This document shows, one piece after another, positions 1-8,704 of a stretch of 64,000 bases of DNA. Source of the DNA: a virus. Both the position numbers and the translations under genes were made by a program. How positions within the stretch are numbered: the first letter of the stretch is position 1; the number at the start of each line of letters is the position of its first letter. The notes below the pieces were generated by a model. That model did no database searches, was not told the DNA's origin, and saw only the letters and a list, made by a program, of their open reading frames with translations. The stretch spans positions 19,218 through 83,217 of IMG/VR virus record IMGVR_UViG_3300007351_000003; one strand, given 5' to 3'.

Positions 1-1131
1 TTCATCAGACCAGTGCTGTTTTTCCTTCGCCAACTTTGCGGCTTCCTCCGCAGTCTTTCCGATCACGTTGTAGTAGCCGCTTCTGATCTTTTTGTTATGC
101 GCATCTACGTCAGCTTGGGAGTAGATGGGTTTTTTGTTGGTATTCAGGTCCCCTGCACCCGTCTGAGAAGCGGGCATCAGGTGACTTGGTTTTTTGTTTG
201 GGTCTGCGACAGCCAGTGCTGCCTTGCCTTTCCATTCGACGAAAGACCTGTAGACTTCCGCCATTGTTACCGAATCTTTTGCCGCATGTGCTTCTTCCGC
301 GATCTCCCGGATAGGTCTTTTGGTGCCCGCATCGATCATGGCCAGAAATTCAGGGAACTTCGGATTATTTACGATCGACAGCCTGACTGCCTCGCCTCCA
401 ACCAGTGCGTCCAGCGTTTCTATATACGAGGGGTCAACGCTTGGTGCCGCTGGTGCAGGTGGTGCTGCAGGTTGTGCCGGTGTTGCATGCACGGGAGCAG
501 GAGCAGGTTGTTCTGCAGGCTTGGGGACCGTGGCAAGAACGGCGTCCACAATGGATTGTCTCCATGTGGCTACCTTTGCCGGGTCGGCTCCAAGTTCATC
601 AGCCCAGTCCTTGTCGGCTTCGGTAATGGTTGCCTTCGTTACGTCTGCCTGTGCGGACTGAGGTTTCGCCTTCAACTCTGCTATCTGTTTCTCGAGGTCG
701 GAGACCGATGCTTTTAGCCGGTCATTCTCGGCCTTGAGTTCCCCTGTATTGGCGATTTGCCTTTTCAGGTCGGCGTTTTCCTTCATGAGCGGCTGGACTT
801 CAGAGTTGTATTTCCCCTGAAGGATTCTGAGTGCCGCTGCCTGCCGGGTGATCGTGTCTACGGGGGATTCGCCCATCTTTGCGCCCTGGTCGTCCTTGGG
901 AGCAGGTTCCGGGGTAATCGTGCCGCTGACCGGTGGTTTCGGTTCTGCGGGTGCCGGAGGAGCGGGTTGAGGTGCTGCCGGAGGAGTTGCCGGAGGCGGT
1001 TCTACGGGAGCCGGGGGAGCCGGTGGGGTATTCCCTGGCGGTGTTCCTGCATTCGCTTCAGCAATCTTCTTCTCGTTTTCCTCAATGCGCTTCTTAATGT
1101 GTTGCGGTAACGCTGCTTTCGGTGCTGGCAT
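1..1131 (-). CDS. scaffold-like phage protein, C-terminally truncated by the window edge
   Basis: The reading frame is open from an ATG at 1131 to the window edge (377 codons) and has a good ribosome site (AGGAGA) about 8 nt upstream. The N-terminal 60 or so residues are Pro/Ala-rich. A coiled-coil stretch rich in Lys/Glu/Leu follows at about residues 105-160, then a second Ala/Pro linker near 205-235. This low-complexity plus coiled-coil build, downstream of the portal and tail genes in a virion operon, resembles capsid scaffolding proteins. The major capsid gene would then lie further left, outside the window. That role is inferred from composition and position only; no catalytic motif is seen. 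It is the first gene after leader elements A and B. Confidence 0.75.
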   Translation of the reverse strand, partial: MPAPKAALPQHIKKRIEENEKKIAEANAGTPPGNTPPAPPAPVEPPPATPPAAPQPAPPAPAEPKPPVSGTITPEPAPKDDQGAKMGESPVDTITRQAAALRILQGKYNSEVQPLMKENADLKRQIANTGELKAENDRLKASVSDLEKQIAELKAKPQSAQADVTKATITEADKDWADELGADPAKVATWRQSIVDAVLATVPKPAEQPAPAPVHATPAQPAAPPAPAAPSVDPSYIETLDALVGGEAVRLSIVNNPKFPEFLAMIDAGTKRPIREIAEEAHAAKDSVTMAEVYRSFVEWKGKAALAVADPNKKPSHLMPASQTGAGDLNTNKKPIYSQADVDAHNKKIRSGYYNVIGKTAEEAAKLAKEKQHWSDE

Positions 1132-1253
1132 ACTGACTGTCTCCTTCTGCGATCCCTTTCGGGTGTTCGCTACGACGCAGAGCCCGTCAGGGTGTTCTGC
1201 GTTAAAATTGGTTCCCGCCGAGCCCGGAGGTCCAGGTATTCGGTCGAGAGAAA

Positions 1254-1308
1254 ACAAAAAAAGGCCGGACAGAAAGAAACCCTTTCGGGAATCCTTCCAT
1301 CCGGCCTT
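1254..1308 (-). terminator. intrinsic terminator of leader element A
   Basis: A 9-bp perfect stem (AAGGCCGGA with TCCGGCCTT) encloses an inner hairpin and is followed on the minus strand by a run of seven U. It lies about 120 nt upstream of the scaffold-like start, so it acts within the leader rather than at the end of a gene. Confidence 0.8.
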
Positions 1309-1360
1309 CGATAGTTATTATCGGTGGTGCCTTTTGTGGGCTATTCAGTTTTCAAAGAGC
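1309..1360 (-). promoter_or_regulatory. leader element A: boxA-like stretch plus conserved motifs before terminator
   Basis: On the minus strand the sequence reads GCTCTTTGAAAACTGAATAG (1341-1360), then GGCACCACC (1323-1331), then the terminator hairpin. The order AAAACTGAATA, CCACC, terminator recurs in elements B (1365-1437) and C (59824-59902). The start resembles the boxA antitermination sequence of rRNA leaders, although only this copy keeps the GCTCTTT part. Function is inferred: attenuation or antitermination control of the scaffold/capsid genes. Confidence 0.5.
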
Positions 1361-1364
1361 AAAT

Positions 1365-1402
1365 AAAAAAGGCCGCTTGATCTACTTGATCAAAGCGGCC
1401 TT
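1365..1402 (-). terminator. intrinsic terminator of leader element B
   Basis: The stem AAGGCCGCTTTGATCA pairs almost fully with the downstream strand around a short loop, and a U-run follows on the minus strand. It is placed tandemly in front of element A. Confidence 0.8.
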
Positions 1403-1437
1403 CAGGACAACCTGGTGGTGCCGAGATATTCAGTTTT
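1403..1437 (-). promoter_or_regulatory. leader element B: conserved motifs before terminator
   Basis: Minus strand: AAAACTGAATA (1427-1437), GGCACCACC (1414-1422), then terminator 1365-1402. Same order and similar spacing as elements A and C. It begins right at the 3' end of the tRNA-like fold at 1438-1509. Confidence 0.5.
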
Positions 1438-1509
1438 TGGTAGCGGGAGTGAGCGTTGATCTCACCGGTCCAGGCTTATGAGACCCAGATAGGCACCGGC
1501 CTCCCCGCA
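1438..1509 (-). ncRNA. tRNA-like fold, CAT anticodon position, degenerate D arm
   Basis: Read on the minus strand, 72 nt fold like a tRNA. There is a 7-bp acceptor stem (TGCGGGG with TCCCGCT; the first pair is mismatched as in initiator tRNA), a 3' ACCA end, a perfect 5-bp T stem (GTGAG/CTCAC) with a 7-nt loop, and a 7-nt anticodon loop CTCATAA giving CAT. The anticodon stem is weak, the D region is only 15 nt, and the T loop lacks TTC. It is therefore either a decayed tRNA-Met or a structural mimic in the leader of the scaffold-like gene, rather than a clearly functional tRNA. About 110 nt upstream of it (1510-1624) there is only a CCCGGG hairpin. Confidence 0.4.
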
Positions 1510-1624
1510 ATCATTTTAAGAGGCTGGCCCGGGTCTATCCCCGGGTCGCCCAAACTCAAAAAAATCAGATTACTTCATCAGACTCAAGTATTGCACATTT
1601 AACAGGAAAGTCAAGAAAAAAAAT

Positions 1625-1834
1625 TCACAGTGTTAATATGGTTTCGTCATCCATCTCCCCAAACTGCCGAATTTTTTCATCACGCACTTCACTTGCCACA
1701 AGCATGCGAAGAAGTTTAGAGGGAATGGTTATCTCTTCATCAGAACCTTCTTTCTTGATAAAAACTCCGCTTGTACCCCCACGGGAATACAACTTCCACT
1801 TCTTGTTCGGCAAATCATGTGACGTCCAACCCAT
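1625..1834 (-). CDS. hypothetical phage protein, 69 aa
   Basis: Small basic/acidic mixed protein beginning MGWTSHDLPNKKW, with an AAAGGA ribosome site upstream. Not recognised. It is the last gene before the long leader region 1132-1624, which holds two terminators. Confidence 0.6.
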   Translation of the reverse strand: MGWTSHDLPNKKWKLYSRGGTSGVFIKKEGSDEEITIPSKLLRMLVASEVRDEKIRQFGEMDDETILTL

Positions 1835-1864
1835 ACCACGTCCTTTCTCGCCTATTCTGGCGCG

Positions 1865-2038
1865 CTACTCCACTATCTCTCGGAAAGCATGCGCCTGCTT
1901 CGACACATTCCCCTTGTGGAAGTTAAAGATCACGGGCCCGGTGTACTTCTTACTCCAGAGTTTATAGAACAGGACGATGACCCACTTCACGTGATCATAA
2001 TATGCCAGTAAATCCATTCTTTCCTGTGCATCCGCCAT
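1865..2038 (-). CDS. hypothetical phage protein, 57 aa
   Basis: ATG at 2038 preceded by GAGG. The product begins MADAQERMDLLAYYDHVKW and is aromatic-rich. It lies between the tail-associated genes and the 69-aa gene with short gaps on each side. No family recognised; accepted on ribosome site, spacing and strand. Confidence 0.5.
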   Translation of the reverse strand: MADAQERMDLLAYYDHVKWVIVLFYKLWSKKYTGPVIFNFHKGNVSKQAHAFREIVE

Positions 2039-2063
2039 TCAATCCTCGCCAGTTGATAGAAAA

Positions 2064-2942
2064 TTACTGTCTCGTGTCCTGAGATATTTCGAGTTTGCCT
2101 TCCCAGCACGTCAACGGGTTTGATGTCCCATCAGCATCTCTGCGTTCGATTTCTGCATAATAGGTATCGACTACGGCCAGCTCGTTGGCGGTGAATATAA
2201 TGTTCATCGCGCAGTTGGCCGCATCGGTTACGGTCATTTCACGGTTTACTATCGCAGTTGAATTAGGCGAGTTCTGAGATTCTTTCGCGCAGAAGAAGTA
2301 GCGGCCTCCGGACTTGAAGAATGTCGCCCCGAGATTGAACGATGCGGTATCGACATCGCCGCGCTTTACCCGGATCGTCGCGTTATTCGATTTCACGACA
2401 ATGCGCCTGAGTACGCCCGTGCCAACCTGGAGAGGTGAGACTGTGACGCCGGCAACGAGTTTTTCCTGCAAAGCCTCGAGGCTGTCCGTCGCGGGGTCGA
2501 ACGTGCCGCCGATATCGGAGACGGCCGACGCGACCTTGGATGCCAGCGCGCGGACTGCGCCGAGAACCGTGTTTACACCGGTCCCGGTGAAGGCCCCGAT
2601 CCGGGTAATAATGCTTGCTACACTGGCATCAACGGGGTATTCAATGATTTGTATCGTGGTGCCGAGTGCTTCGGCGGTGTTTGCGCTCTTGTAGCGGCCC
2701 TCAATGACGGAACGATCAGCGATATTGACCGCATCCTGAGTTAGTTCGGCGTAATACCTGCCGTTGCCAATCGCAACCAGAACGCCTATCCCTGTGTTTG
2801 CCCAGGGCGGGCCATTTACGGCGATTTGGGGCTGTCCGCCTGCCTCGAGTGTCTCAGGGGTCATGCCGTCGGTTGCATCAACACAGTGGAAATACATGCG
2901 TCTGAGTGCTGCGGTTGCTTCGTTCTTTTTTACCTGGATCAT
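2064..2942 (-). CDS. virion-associated protein, likely tail or appendage
   Basis: 292 aa. The first ~95 residues (MIQVKKNEATAALRRMYF, then a segment ending GNGRYYAEL) resemble a module found at the N terminus of many phage tail-associated hypothetical proteins. The C-terminal half is beta-rich with repeated Ala/Thr/Val strands. It overlaps the spike gene by 4 nt, so the two are probably co-translated and may assemble together. No enzymatic motif seen. Role inferred from position. Confidence 0.65.
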   Translation of the reverse strand: MIQVKKNEATAALRRMYFHCVDATDGMTPETLEAGGQPQIAVNGPPWANTGIGVLVAIGNGRYYAELTQDAVNIADRSVIEGRYKSANTAEALGTTIQIIEYPVDASVASIITRIGAFTGTGVNTVLGAVRALASKVASAVSDIGGTFDPATDSLEALQEKLVAGVTVSPLQVGTGVLRRIVVKSNNATIRVKRGDVDTASFNLGATFFKSGGRYFFCAKESQNSPNSTAIVNREMTVTDAANCAMNIIFTANELAVVDTYYAEIERRDADGTSNPLTCWEGKLEISQDTRQ

Positions 2943-4849
2943 GCCGCATGCCTCCGTAAAAGGGTTTGATAGTAGCTGCGTCCGCCCTGCGACTCTTCCG
3001 GCCCGATCTCATATGTGGGCTCAACCGTGGCATATTGGCCGACGGCGAATGAATAGATCCGGATTTTATGCGTTGATGCATATGCCGCGCCGTAAAGCCC
3101 GAGCGGATTGGCGAGGTTCGGCACCTGCGCGCTCGTTTCTACCTCGCCCAAAAGTGCTCCGGCGGTGTCCCGCCAAATGGTTTTTGCATACCCGCTGCGC
3201 TTGACCAGCTCGATAATGCGGGTCGTGTTATACCAGGAGTTATACGCGATAGCCCCGACGCTACTGTCGCTGAGGCTGGTCGTGTAGGTGCTGAGCCGGG
3301 CGTTTGCTGCGCCGTAGCGCTGCCCGGTGAGTGCCCACGGGTTCGCGCCACCGGCATTGTCCGTGCCGCACTGGCCGACCATGAGATTGGTGTTTATTTC
3401 ATCGACTAAAACCTGCGCCTTGCACAATATCCTCCAGCTGCCGCCTGCTGCCGGAGAGTAGCCGGACCGGGCGGATGAAAAATAACCGGACTTCGGCAGA
3501 TATTCTAATTTACCGTGTGATTTTGTGAGCGTGCCGTAGGTGTTGGTCCACGTCTTTTCCGCACGGGCCTGCAGTAATTCCCGGCGGTTTGCGCTTGTGG
3601 CGAGGCCGATCGCTCCATTAGTGCCGTCGCTGCCGGAAAAAAGCGTGTACCACGTGCCGCCGACGAGCGCCTGGGACGGCCAGAAACACCAATAGGAATC
3701 GAACTGGTCAATCTGTGTAACAAGCAGCGCGCCGTCTCGTGTCCACGGCCCTTCGGGCGCTGGCGCGCTCGCCAGGTTTACAAACTCGTCGCTGGCAAAA
3801 TAGGTGATGTAGTAGGTCGAGCCCTCTTTCCAGAATTCCGATGGAGAGATGTAGTTTGCTGCGTTGGTCCAGACATAATTGTTGCTGTACCGAGTCCACG
3901 GACCCTCGGGCGCGGGTGCCGTGGCATACATCATATTGTACTGCCCGCCGGCATTGTGACCGGTGTAGAGCATACGCCAGACAGCTCCGTCCTTGAGCAC
4001 GGCGCAGGCATACAGGTCGAGCGAATCGTCGGCAGAGCCTTGTGAGAGAATCGGAGATACATCGCATGTCCACGGCCCGGTAACGACCGAGGCAGAAGCA
4101 TGCCCGATGGTTACGAAATCCGTTGCGGGGGGGTTGTCGCGGTTTGCCTCGAAAAATGCGTGGAATGTCGCGGTATCCGGATCATAGACGGCGGTGATGA
4201 CCACATGGTCGGCAGCATAATATGTTGCAGGCACAACAGGCATTACTGGATTGCTGCCGTAGCGCGTCCATGTTATTAAATCAGTTGACCACATGAGGCC
4301 GGTCTGGTCCTGGCTCCCGGATGATTGAACAGCGCCCCCGGCATAAAACGCCCAGTATTTACCGGAACCATCTTGGTATGCCGTGCCGTCGGCGTTTTTG
4401 ATGATGCGCGGGACATACACCACATCCTTTTCCCAACCTGAGCCGGTTTTTGACAGAATGGGGTTTCCGCTGTAGCGGTCGAGCCCGCCGGTCCAGAGTA
4501 TCCGATCATCAAACCACTCCCATACGAGGTCTCCGTCGGTCGTATTGTCGTGCGCGACTGAGGGGTTGCCGTAATACAGATAGATTGTGGATTCGCCTGC
4601 GGGGATGGACGGGACTTTGACCGTGAGCCGGGTGGTTGCGGAGTTTGCTCCCCAGTCGAGCGTGTGCGGCAGGATTGTGGTGCCGTCGGCACCGGTGAAC
4701 CGGATGTCGCCGCAGTCCGCGCGGAGCTTGCCTGCGGCAACGAGGGCGGCAGTGTTCATCTCGGTGAAATACTGGTAATTGGTCAAGAGCACATCAGTAT
4801 TGGTGATGACTATCGGCTTTCTGTATGTCCAACCTGTGAGCCAGCCCAT
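2939..4849 (-). CDS. tail spike/fibre with DUF2341 and glycosidase-like propeller
   Basis: 636 aa. Residues ~5-100 match the DUF2341 pattern (WTYRKPIVITNT near the start, IYLYYGNP near 92), a jelly-roll domain of surface proteins. Residues ~115-430 carry repeats typical of five-bladed glycoside hydrolase propellers (GH32/43/130-like), such as YSGNPIL, GLMWSTDLITWTRYG and APEGPWTR twice. The remaining ~200 residues look like a concanavalin-type sandwich. Such architecture fits a receptor-binding protein that binds or cuts host surface glycans. It lies between a membrane protein gene and the 292-aa virion gene. Catalytic acids were not assigned with certainty. Confidence 0.7.
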   Translation of the reverse strand: MGWLTGWTYRKPIVITNTDVLLTNYQYFTEMNTAALVAAGKLRADCGDIRFTGADGTTILPHTLDWGANSATTRLTVKVPSIPAGESTIYLYYGNPSVAHDNTTDGDLVWEWFDDRILWTGGLDRYSGNPILSKTGSGWEKDVVYVPRIIKNADGTAYQDGSGKYWAFYAGGAVQSSGSQDQTGLMWSTDLITWTRYGSNPVMPVVPATYYAADHVVITAVYDPDTATFHAFFEANRDNPPATDFVTIGHASASVVTGPWTCDVSPILSQGSADDSLDLYACAVLKDGAVWRMLYTGHNAGGQYNMMYATAPAPEGPWTRYSNNYVWTNAANYISPSEFWKEGSTYYITYFASDEFVNLASAPAPEGPWTRDGALLVTQIDQFDSYWCFWPSQALVGGTWYTLFSGSDGTNGAIGLATSANRRELLQARAEKTWTNTYGTLTKSHGKLEYLPKSGYFSSARSGYSPAAGGSWRILCKAQVLVDEINTNLMVGQCGTDNAGGANPWALTGQRYGAANARLSTYTTSLSDSSVGAIAYNSWYNTTRIIELVKRSGYAKTIWRDTAGALLGEVETSAQVPNLANPLGLYGAAYASTHKIRIYSFAVGQYATVEPTYEIGPEESQGGRSYYQTLLRRHAA

Positions 4850-5266
4850 CTATTCCCCTTTAGTCACAATGTCAGATTGCTTTGACGACATATCGTGCGT
4901 TCGCCACCAATTAAACCCGCCAACAAGCAGTGCGGCAACTACTATTGCCGCTACGCCTGCCAGAAATCCCTTATAGCCCCTCACCCATTTCACGTCTGCG
5001 TGATCTGATATTCGAGCATCTAAACCGTATGCACCGATTTCTGTTTTGATGGCAACCATGTCTTGTTCCACTTTATTGAGCCGAGGGTGTATGATATCGG
5101 CTTGATCTTTTACGGCTTGCCGTATTTCCATGATTCTGTTGTCGAGGGCGTCGTAATGGCTCTGCATCAAGTCCTTGATATTATGTATGCCTTGCTCTTG
5201 CGACCTGAGCATAGATGCTTCTACTTGTTTCGCAAAACATGAGACAGATCCGCATTCTGAAGCCAT
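4850..5266 (-). CDS. coiled-coil protein with C-terminal membrane segment
   Basis: 138 aa. A heptad-rich helix spans ~15-80, and a hydrophobic segment follows at ~103-122 (GFLAGVAAIVVAALLVGG). Coiled coil plus one membrane helix is the build of XhlA-type or DUF1515-like phage membrane proteins. Its stop abuts the start of the spike gene. Function unknown; possibly membrane association or lysis-related. Confidence 0.65.
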   Translation of the reverse strand: MASECGSVSCFAKQVEASMLRSQEQGIHNIKDLMQSHYDALDNRIMEIRQAVKDQADIIHPRLNKVEQDMVAIKTEIGAYGLDARISDHADVKWVRGYKGFLAGVAAIVVAALLVGGFNWWRTHDMSSKQSDIVTKGE

Positions 5267-5290
5267 GCCATACCCCCTTACTGTAAAAAA

Positions 5291-6016
5291 TTAGCCGTTC
5301 TTCCTCAGAAGGATTGCAAATCCTCCTTCGGCAACCGTGTTGTTAGCCGTTGCGGTGAACTTGAGCTTTACGTCAGACTTCGCCGGGATCTCTTTGCCGA
5401 GGATCGGCAAAGGCTGCGGCAGGTGCTCCTGGAAGAGGTACATATCCCGGTACTTGATGAAAGCCCCGCCGAATTCCCGAACGTCTAGCGTCATGGTGCC
5501 GTCAAACGCTTTCTGCGTGTTGCCGAACCAGTCGGTCAGGATCCCAATATAGCCGTCAGGGATTGAATAGAACCCCTGCTTTGCAATCCCGCTTGCGGCA
5601 ATAATTTTCGCCCTCACCTTGGCTGCGTCTCCGGGAACACCTGCAACGGGTACGAGGTCTTCATAGACATACACATCTCCGGCAGGGTTGGACGCGCTGG
5701 TGTTTTTCACCTCGTTTATCCTGATCCACGTGCCCGATATGGCCGTTTTCGTCTGCCCGACCAGGGTAACGGTAGTGGTTTGCACGTCCCAGTTTGCATC
5801 GAGCCCGGTGACTCTGATCACCATGTCGTCGGCATTGTTTGAGCTTGATATATAAAGTGCCGCAGCAGCAGCCATGAACGTATGATCGCCGCCGAAATCC
5901 CACACGTCTTCGGTCCCTGTGTCAACATCCGGGTTGATGCCTATTATTTCCACCCGTGAATACTGAGAGTCCCGCCCGAGAGCAATATCAACCATTTTTT
6001 CCTGTAGCATGTTCAT
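5291..6016 (-). CDS. beta-rich virion structural protein
   Basis: 241 aa, beginning MNMLQEKMVDIALGRDS, with motifs of a widespread phage structural family (VWDFGGDHTFM, TGLDANWD, FNTQKAF-like turns). The composition is strand-rich with few charged helices, as in decoration or adaptor proteins. It lies directly after the portal and a 75-aa gene. Precise role (adaptor, decoration, tail knob) cannot be told from sequence alone. Confidence 0.6.
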   Translation of the reverse strand: MNMLQEKMVDIALGRDSQYSRVEIIGINPDVDTGTEDVWDFGGDHTFMAAAAALYISSSNNADDMVIRVTGLDANWDVQTTTVTLVGQTKTAISGTWIRINEVKNTSASNPAGDVYVYEDLVPVAGVPGDAAKVRAKIIAASGIAKQGFYSIPDGYIGILTDWFGNTQKAFDGTMTLDVREFGGAFIKYRDMYLFQEHLPQPLPILGKEIPAKSDVKLKFTATANNTVAEGGFAILLRKNG

Positions 6017-6027
6017 GTCGTTTCCTC

Positions 6028-6255
6028 CTAAGAATTTCGCGATTCGATGAATTGTTTTTTCAGATACAGATACCCGAGGGATTCACCCTGCAGCCACCTG
6101 GATGTTACGTTTTCGATCGCCGCTCTGCTCTGCTTGAGCGAGTCAATCTCCATTGCGTCCAGCAGTTCAACGAGTTTTTGCCCATCCCCCCGGTTTGGAG
6201 AGTCAACCATGATCCGGGAGAGCAGTTTTCTCTGATCGTCCTTGAGTGTCATCAT
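6028..6255 (-). CDS. small helical protein after portal, 75 aa
   Basis: MMTLKDDQRKLLSRIMVDS start, mostly helical and charged. The start overlaps the end of the portal gene, implying coupled translation. No family recognised. Confidence 0.6.
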   Translation of the reverse strand: MMTLKDDQRKLLSRIMVDSPNRGDGQKLVELLDAMEIDSLKQSRAAIENVTSRWLQGESLGYLYLKKQFIESRNS

Positions 6256-8453
6256 TATGCGGCTACCCCTTTCTTTTGCTGCATTGTAGAATAATCACGT
6301 CCTGCTACACGCTCACCAGATGGAGAAAGCGGCTGCATTGGTTTCATGGGGCGCTGCTCACCGCTCTGCGGCGTCATCTCGCCGTTTTCTCCGGTCAGTT
6401 GATCAATCTGTTCTTGTTCCTCGGGGAGGATTTTGTCACGGTCCAGCCCGGGGAGGCTTTTCATTGCATCCCTGAGCATGTGACGGCGCCCGGTCATGCC
6501 GATGATTGCCATGTCGACAGGGTTATTTGTATTCCGGAGCATTTCATTCATGCGGATAATCGTCTGCTCACGCACGATCAGCGCAGATGATCCTTTTGCG
6601 ACCGGCTTCATGTCCCCTGCGGGAGGCTCCGCAGAATCATCGTTATCCATGATGTAATAGGATTCGGCTTCAACCGAGGGTTCCGTCAGTCCGCGGTCAA
6701 TGTGCTCAATCACAGCCTTAATACCCCTCGACGACTGCGACAGGAGCATGGATGTTGCCGAGGCTGTGTCTATGTTCGCCGGGGTTGATCCCCCGTGCGC
6801 GAACTTTGGCACTCCGGAGTCAAAATCAGCGAGGTTCATGAGGAAATCGTAGAAATCGGCGAGAGGGCCGACTATCAGCTGTACTTGGTAGAACCGGAGG
6901 GCCGGCGCATTGGCCTGCATTTGGTTTGTCGTGACGTAGAACCGCTTGTACGGATGGAGCGGGCTTTTGTCCGGGCATCTTTCCTGGTCCTGTTCAATAA
7001 TAGGACCGGATGCCATGGCCGCATTGATGCCGCATGCCCGGAATACCGCGTTTGCCGTGACCTGATGCGCCCAGAGAACGTCGGGAATAGCCTGACCCCA
7101 GAACTTGTCGGGATCTTCAATGAATGATGCCTTATAATAATTGATCTTTCCGTCTGCGTTCGGGTTGAGACGGGCCATAATGACATGATTGCCGATGAGG
7201 ATGCAGTAAACGCGATACCATTTGTCGAGGTCGGTAATAATCTCACCGCTTTTATTCATCCCCCACTCGACCAGTATGCTGCCCGGCGCCGTGCCCCAGT
7301 AAATGAGCGCGTCGACATTATCACCCATATACATCGTGTTCGTGGACTTGTTGTCCAGTGCGGCAACGCGGGAATCGATCGCCGTCCATTCCCGGAGGGC
7401 TCCATTCCCAGCTTCGCGCAGTACCGCTCGGATCTCGTTGTCGTCAAACCCGTCTACTCCAAGCATTCCTTGCAGGTCCAGCGGGGAGTACTGAGTTTTT
7501 TCAATCAGTCCGTCCTGACAACTTCTGGCTCCTACCAACGGATAAACGTTGATTGGGGAAACGCGCGAGAACTTCTCATGCACCACATTTTCAAATGCGA
7601 ACTTACGCTTCCCGGTTGCCGGATCGAACGGTCTGGTGCGCTTCACAACCATACGTTCTTCCGGTCCCTTGACGAAACAGGCCGGGAATGTCACGATATC
7701 ATGGATAATCTCACGGATAGCGTTATACCACCCTCCCTCTTTCAGTTTGTCGTCTACCTTGACTTCAAACTTTTCCGTTAATTCCTTGGCCATCTGGAGC
7801 GTTTGGCGGTGTATTTCGTCAACTTTGGCCTTGAGCGCAGCCGCAACTTGTTGGGCCACCAACTCTTCTACCTCGGCGTCCATGGCCTCGACGTCATAAT
7901 TGCCCCGCGCCGTGTGCTTTTGGGCGACCATCTGGGCAACCTGACGGCCGAATGTCTGACGGACCTCTTGCTCGATCTGTTGTCCATATGCCATCTGGAC
8001 CGTTTGTTCGATTTCTGGAGGGAGGTCGGGGTCCGGGGTGTTCTCAATGCCGAACGGTCGGGTACCGGCTTGGAAATATACGTCCATGATCCAGTCTTCC
8101 CCCGCACGGCACTTGGTTTCGATCACCGGCATGTACGGAGGCTCCCAGTCTTTCCCGTGCAGAATTGCGATTTCTGCCAGCTTCTTCGCATCGTACTCCA
8201 ATGCTCTCGCCTGTTTTGCCCGGATCATCCGTTCTTCGATGCCAGAGGAAATTCGTTCCTGCTTGGCTCGATCGAATTGACCGCGGACAAACGACGCCAA
8301 ACTGTTGATCAGGCCGGCATTGGTCTGAGGTGTCGGCACCGGGACGGGTGCTGCCTGAGCGTTTACGGCCGGCAACGTTGGGAGCGGTGCGCTCCCTGCC
8401 ATCACCGGGATGATTCCTTTCTGCATTTCTGCGGGAGATATTGGAGTTATCAT
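6255..8453 (-). CDS. portal protein, P22/podovirus type
   Basis: 732 aa from an ATG at 8453 with GAGGG 5 nt before it; the frame extends 10 codons further to a TTG. The length matches large podovirus portals (~700-750 aa). Features include a long helical N-terminal region with Gln/Glu-rich coiled coil (residues ~140-250) and an RPFDPATG loop. A conserved C-terminal part (GGSTPANIDTAS) precedes a disordered Pro/Gln-rich tail. Order relative to terminase (upstream) and structural genes (downstream) is standard. It forms the dodecameric DNA channel of the head. Confidence 0.8.
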   Translation of the reverse strand: MITPISPAEMQKGIIPVMAGSAPLPTLPAVNAQAAPVPVPTPQTNAGLINSLASFVRGQFDRAKQERISSGIEERMIRAKQARALEYDAKKLAEIAILHGKDWEPPYMPVIETKCRAGEDWIMDVYFQAGTRPFGIENTPDPDLPPEIEQTVQMAYGQQIEQEVRQTFGRQVAQMVAQKHTARGNYDVEAMDAEVEELVAQQVAAALKAKVDEIHRQTLQMAKELTEKFEVKVDDKLKEGGWYNAIREIIHDIVTFPACFVKGPEERMVVKRTRPFDPATGKRKFAFENVVHEKFSRVSPINVYPLVGARSCQDGLIEKTQYSPLDLQGMLGVDGFDDNEIRAVLREAGNGALREWTAIDSRVAALDNKSTNTMYMGDNVDALIYWGTAPGSILVEWGMNKSGEIITDLDKWYRVYCILIGNHVIMARLNPNADGKINYYKASFIEDPDKFWGQAIPDVLWAHQVTANAVFRACGINAAMASGPIIEQDQERCPDKSPLHPYKRFYVTTNQMQANAPALRFYQVQLIVGPLADFYDFLMNLADFDSGVPKFAHGGSTPANIDTASATSMLLSQSSRGIKAVIEHIDRGLTEPSVEAESYYIMDNDDSAEPPAGDMKPVAKGSSALIVREQTIIRMNEMLRNTNNPVDMAIIGMTGRRHMLRDAMKSLPGLDRDKILPEEQEQIDQLTGENGEMTPQSGEQRPMKPMQPLSPSGERVAGRDYSTMQQKKGVAA

Positions 8454-8473
8454 ATAGCCCTCAAGTACTTCAG

Positions 8474-8704
8474 TTAAACCCAAACGATATTTATTCCCAA
8501 AACGGTTGTAATGCCTGCCTCAAACTGCTCGCGAAAATGCCGTTTTGATAATTTGACATACCTTCCTGCGCGAGGCATGCCTTTGCTATCGGCGTGTTTT
8601 ACCCGTGGTAACATAATTTCAACCAGCGGCATTACAAGACGCACTTTCTCGTCGATCTCGCAAAGGGTACGCTCTAAGATTTCCATCCGGTCAAGAGTTG
8701 TCAT
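8474..8704 (-). CDS. hypothetical phage protein, 76 aa
   Basis: MTTLDRMEILERTLCEIDE start, helical N-terminal half and basic middle. It sits 20 nt upstream of the chosen portal start and overlaps the upstream Tat-signal gene by 4 nt. Not recognised. Confidence 0.55.
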   Translation of the reverse strand: MTTLDRMEILERTLCEIDEKVRLVMPLVEIMLPRVKHADSKGMPRAGRYVKLSKRHFREQFEAGITTVLGINIVWV

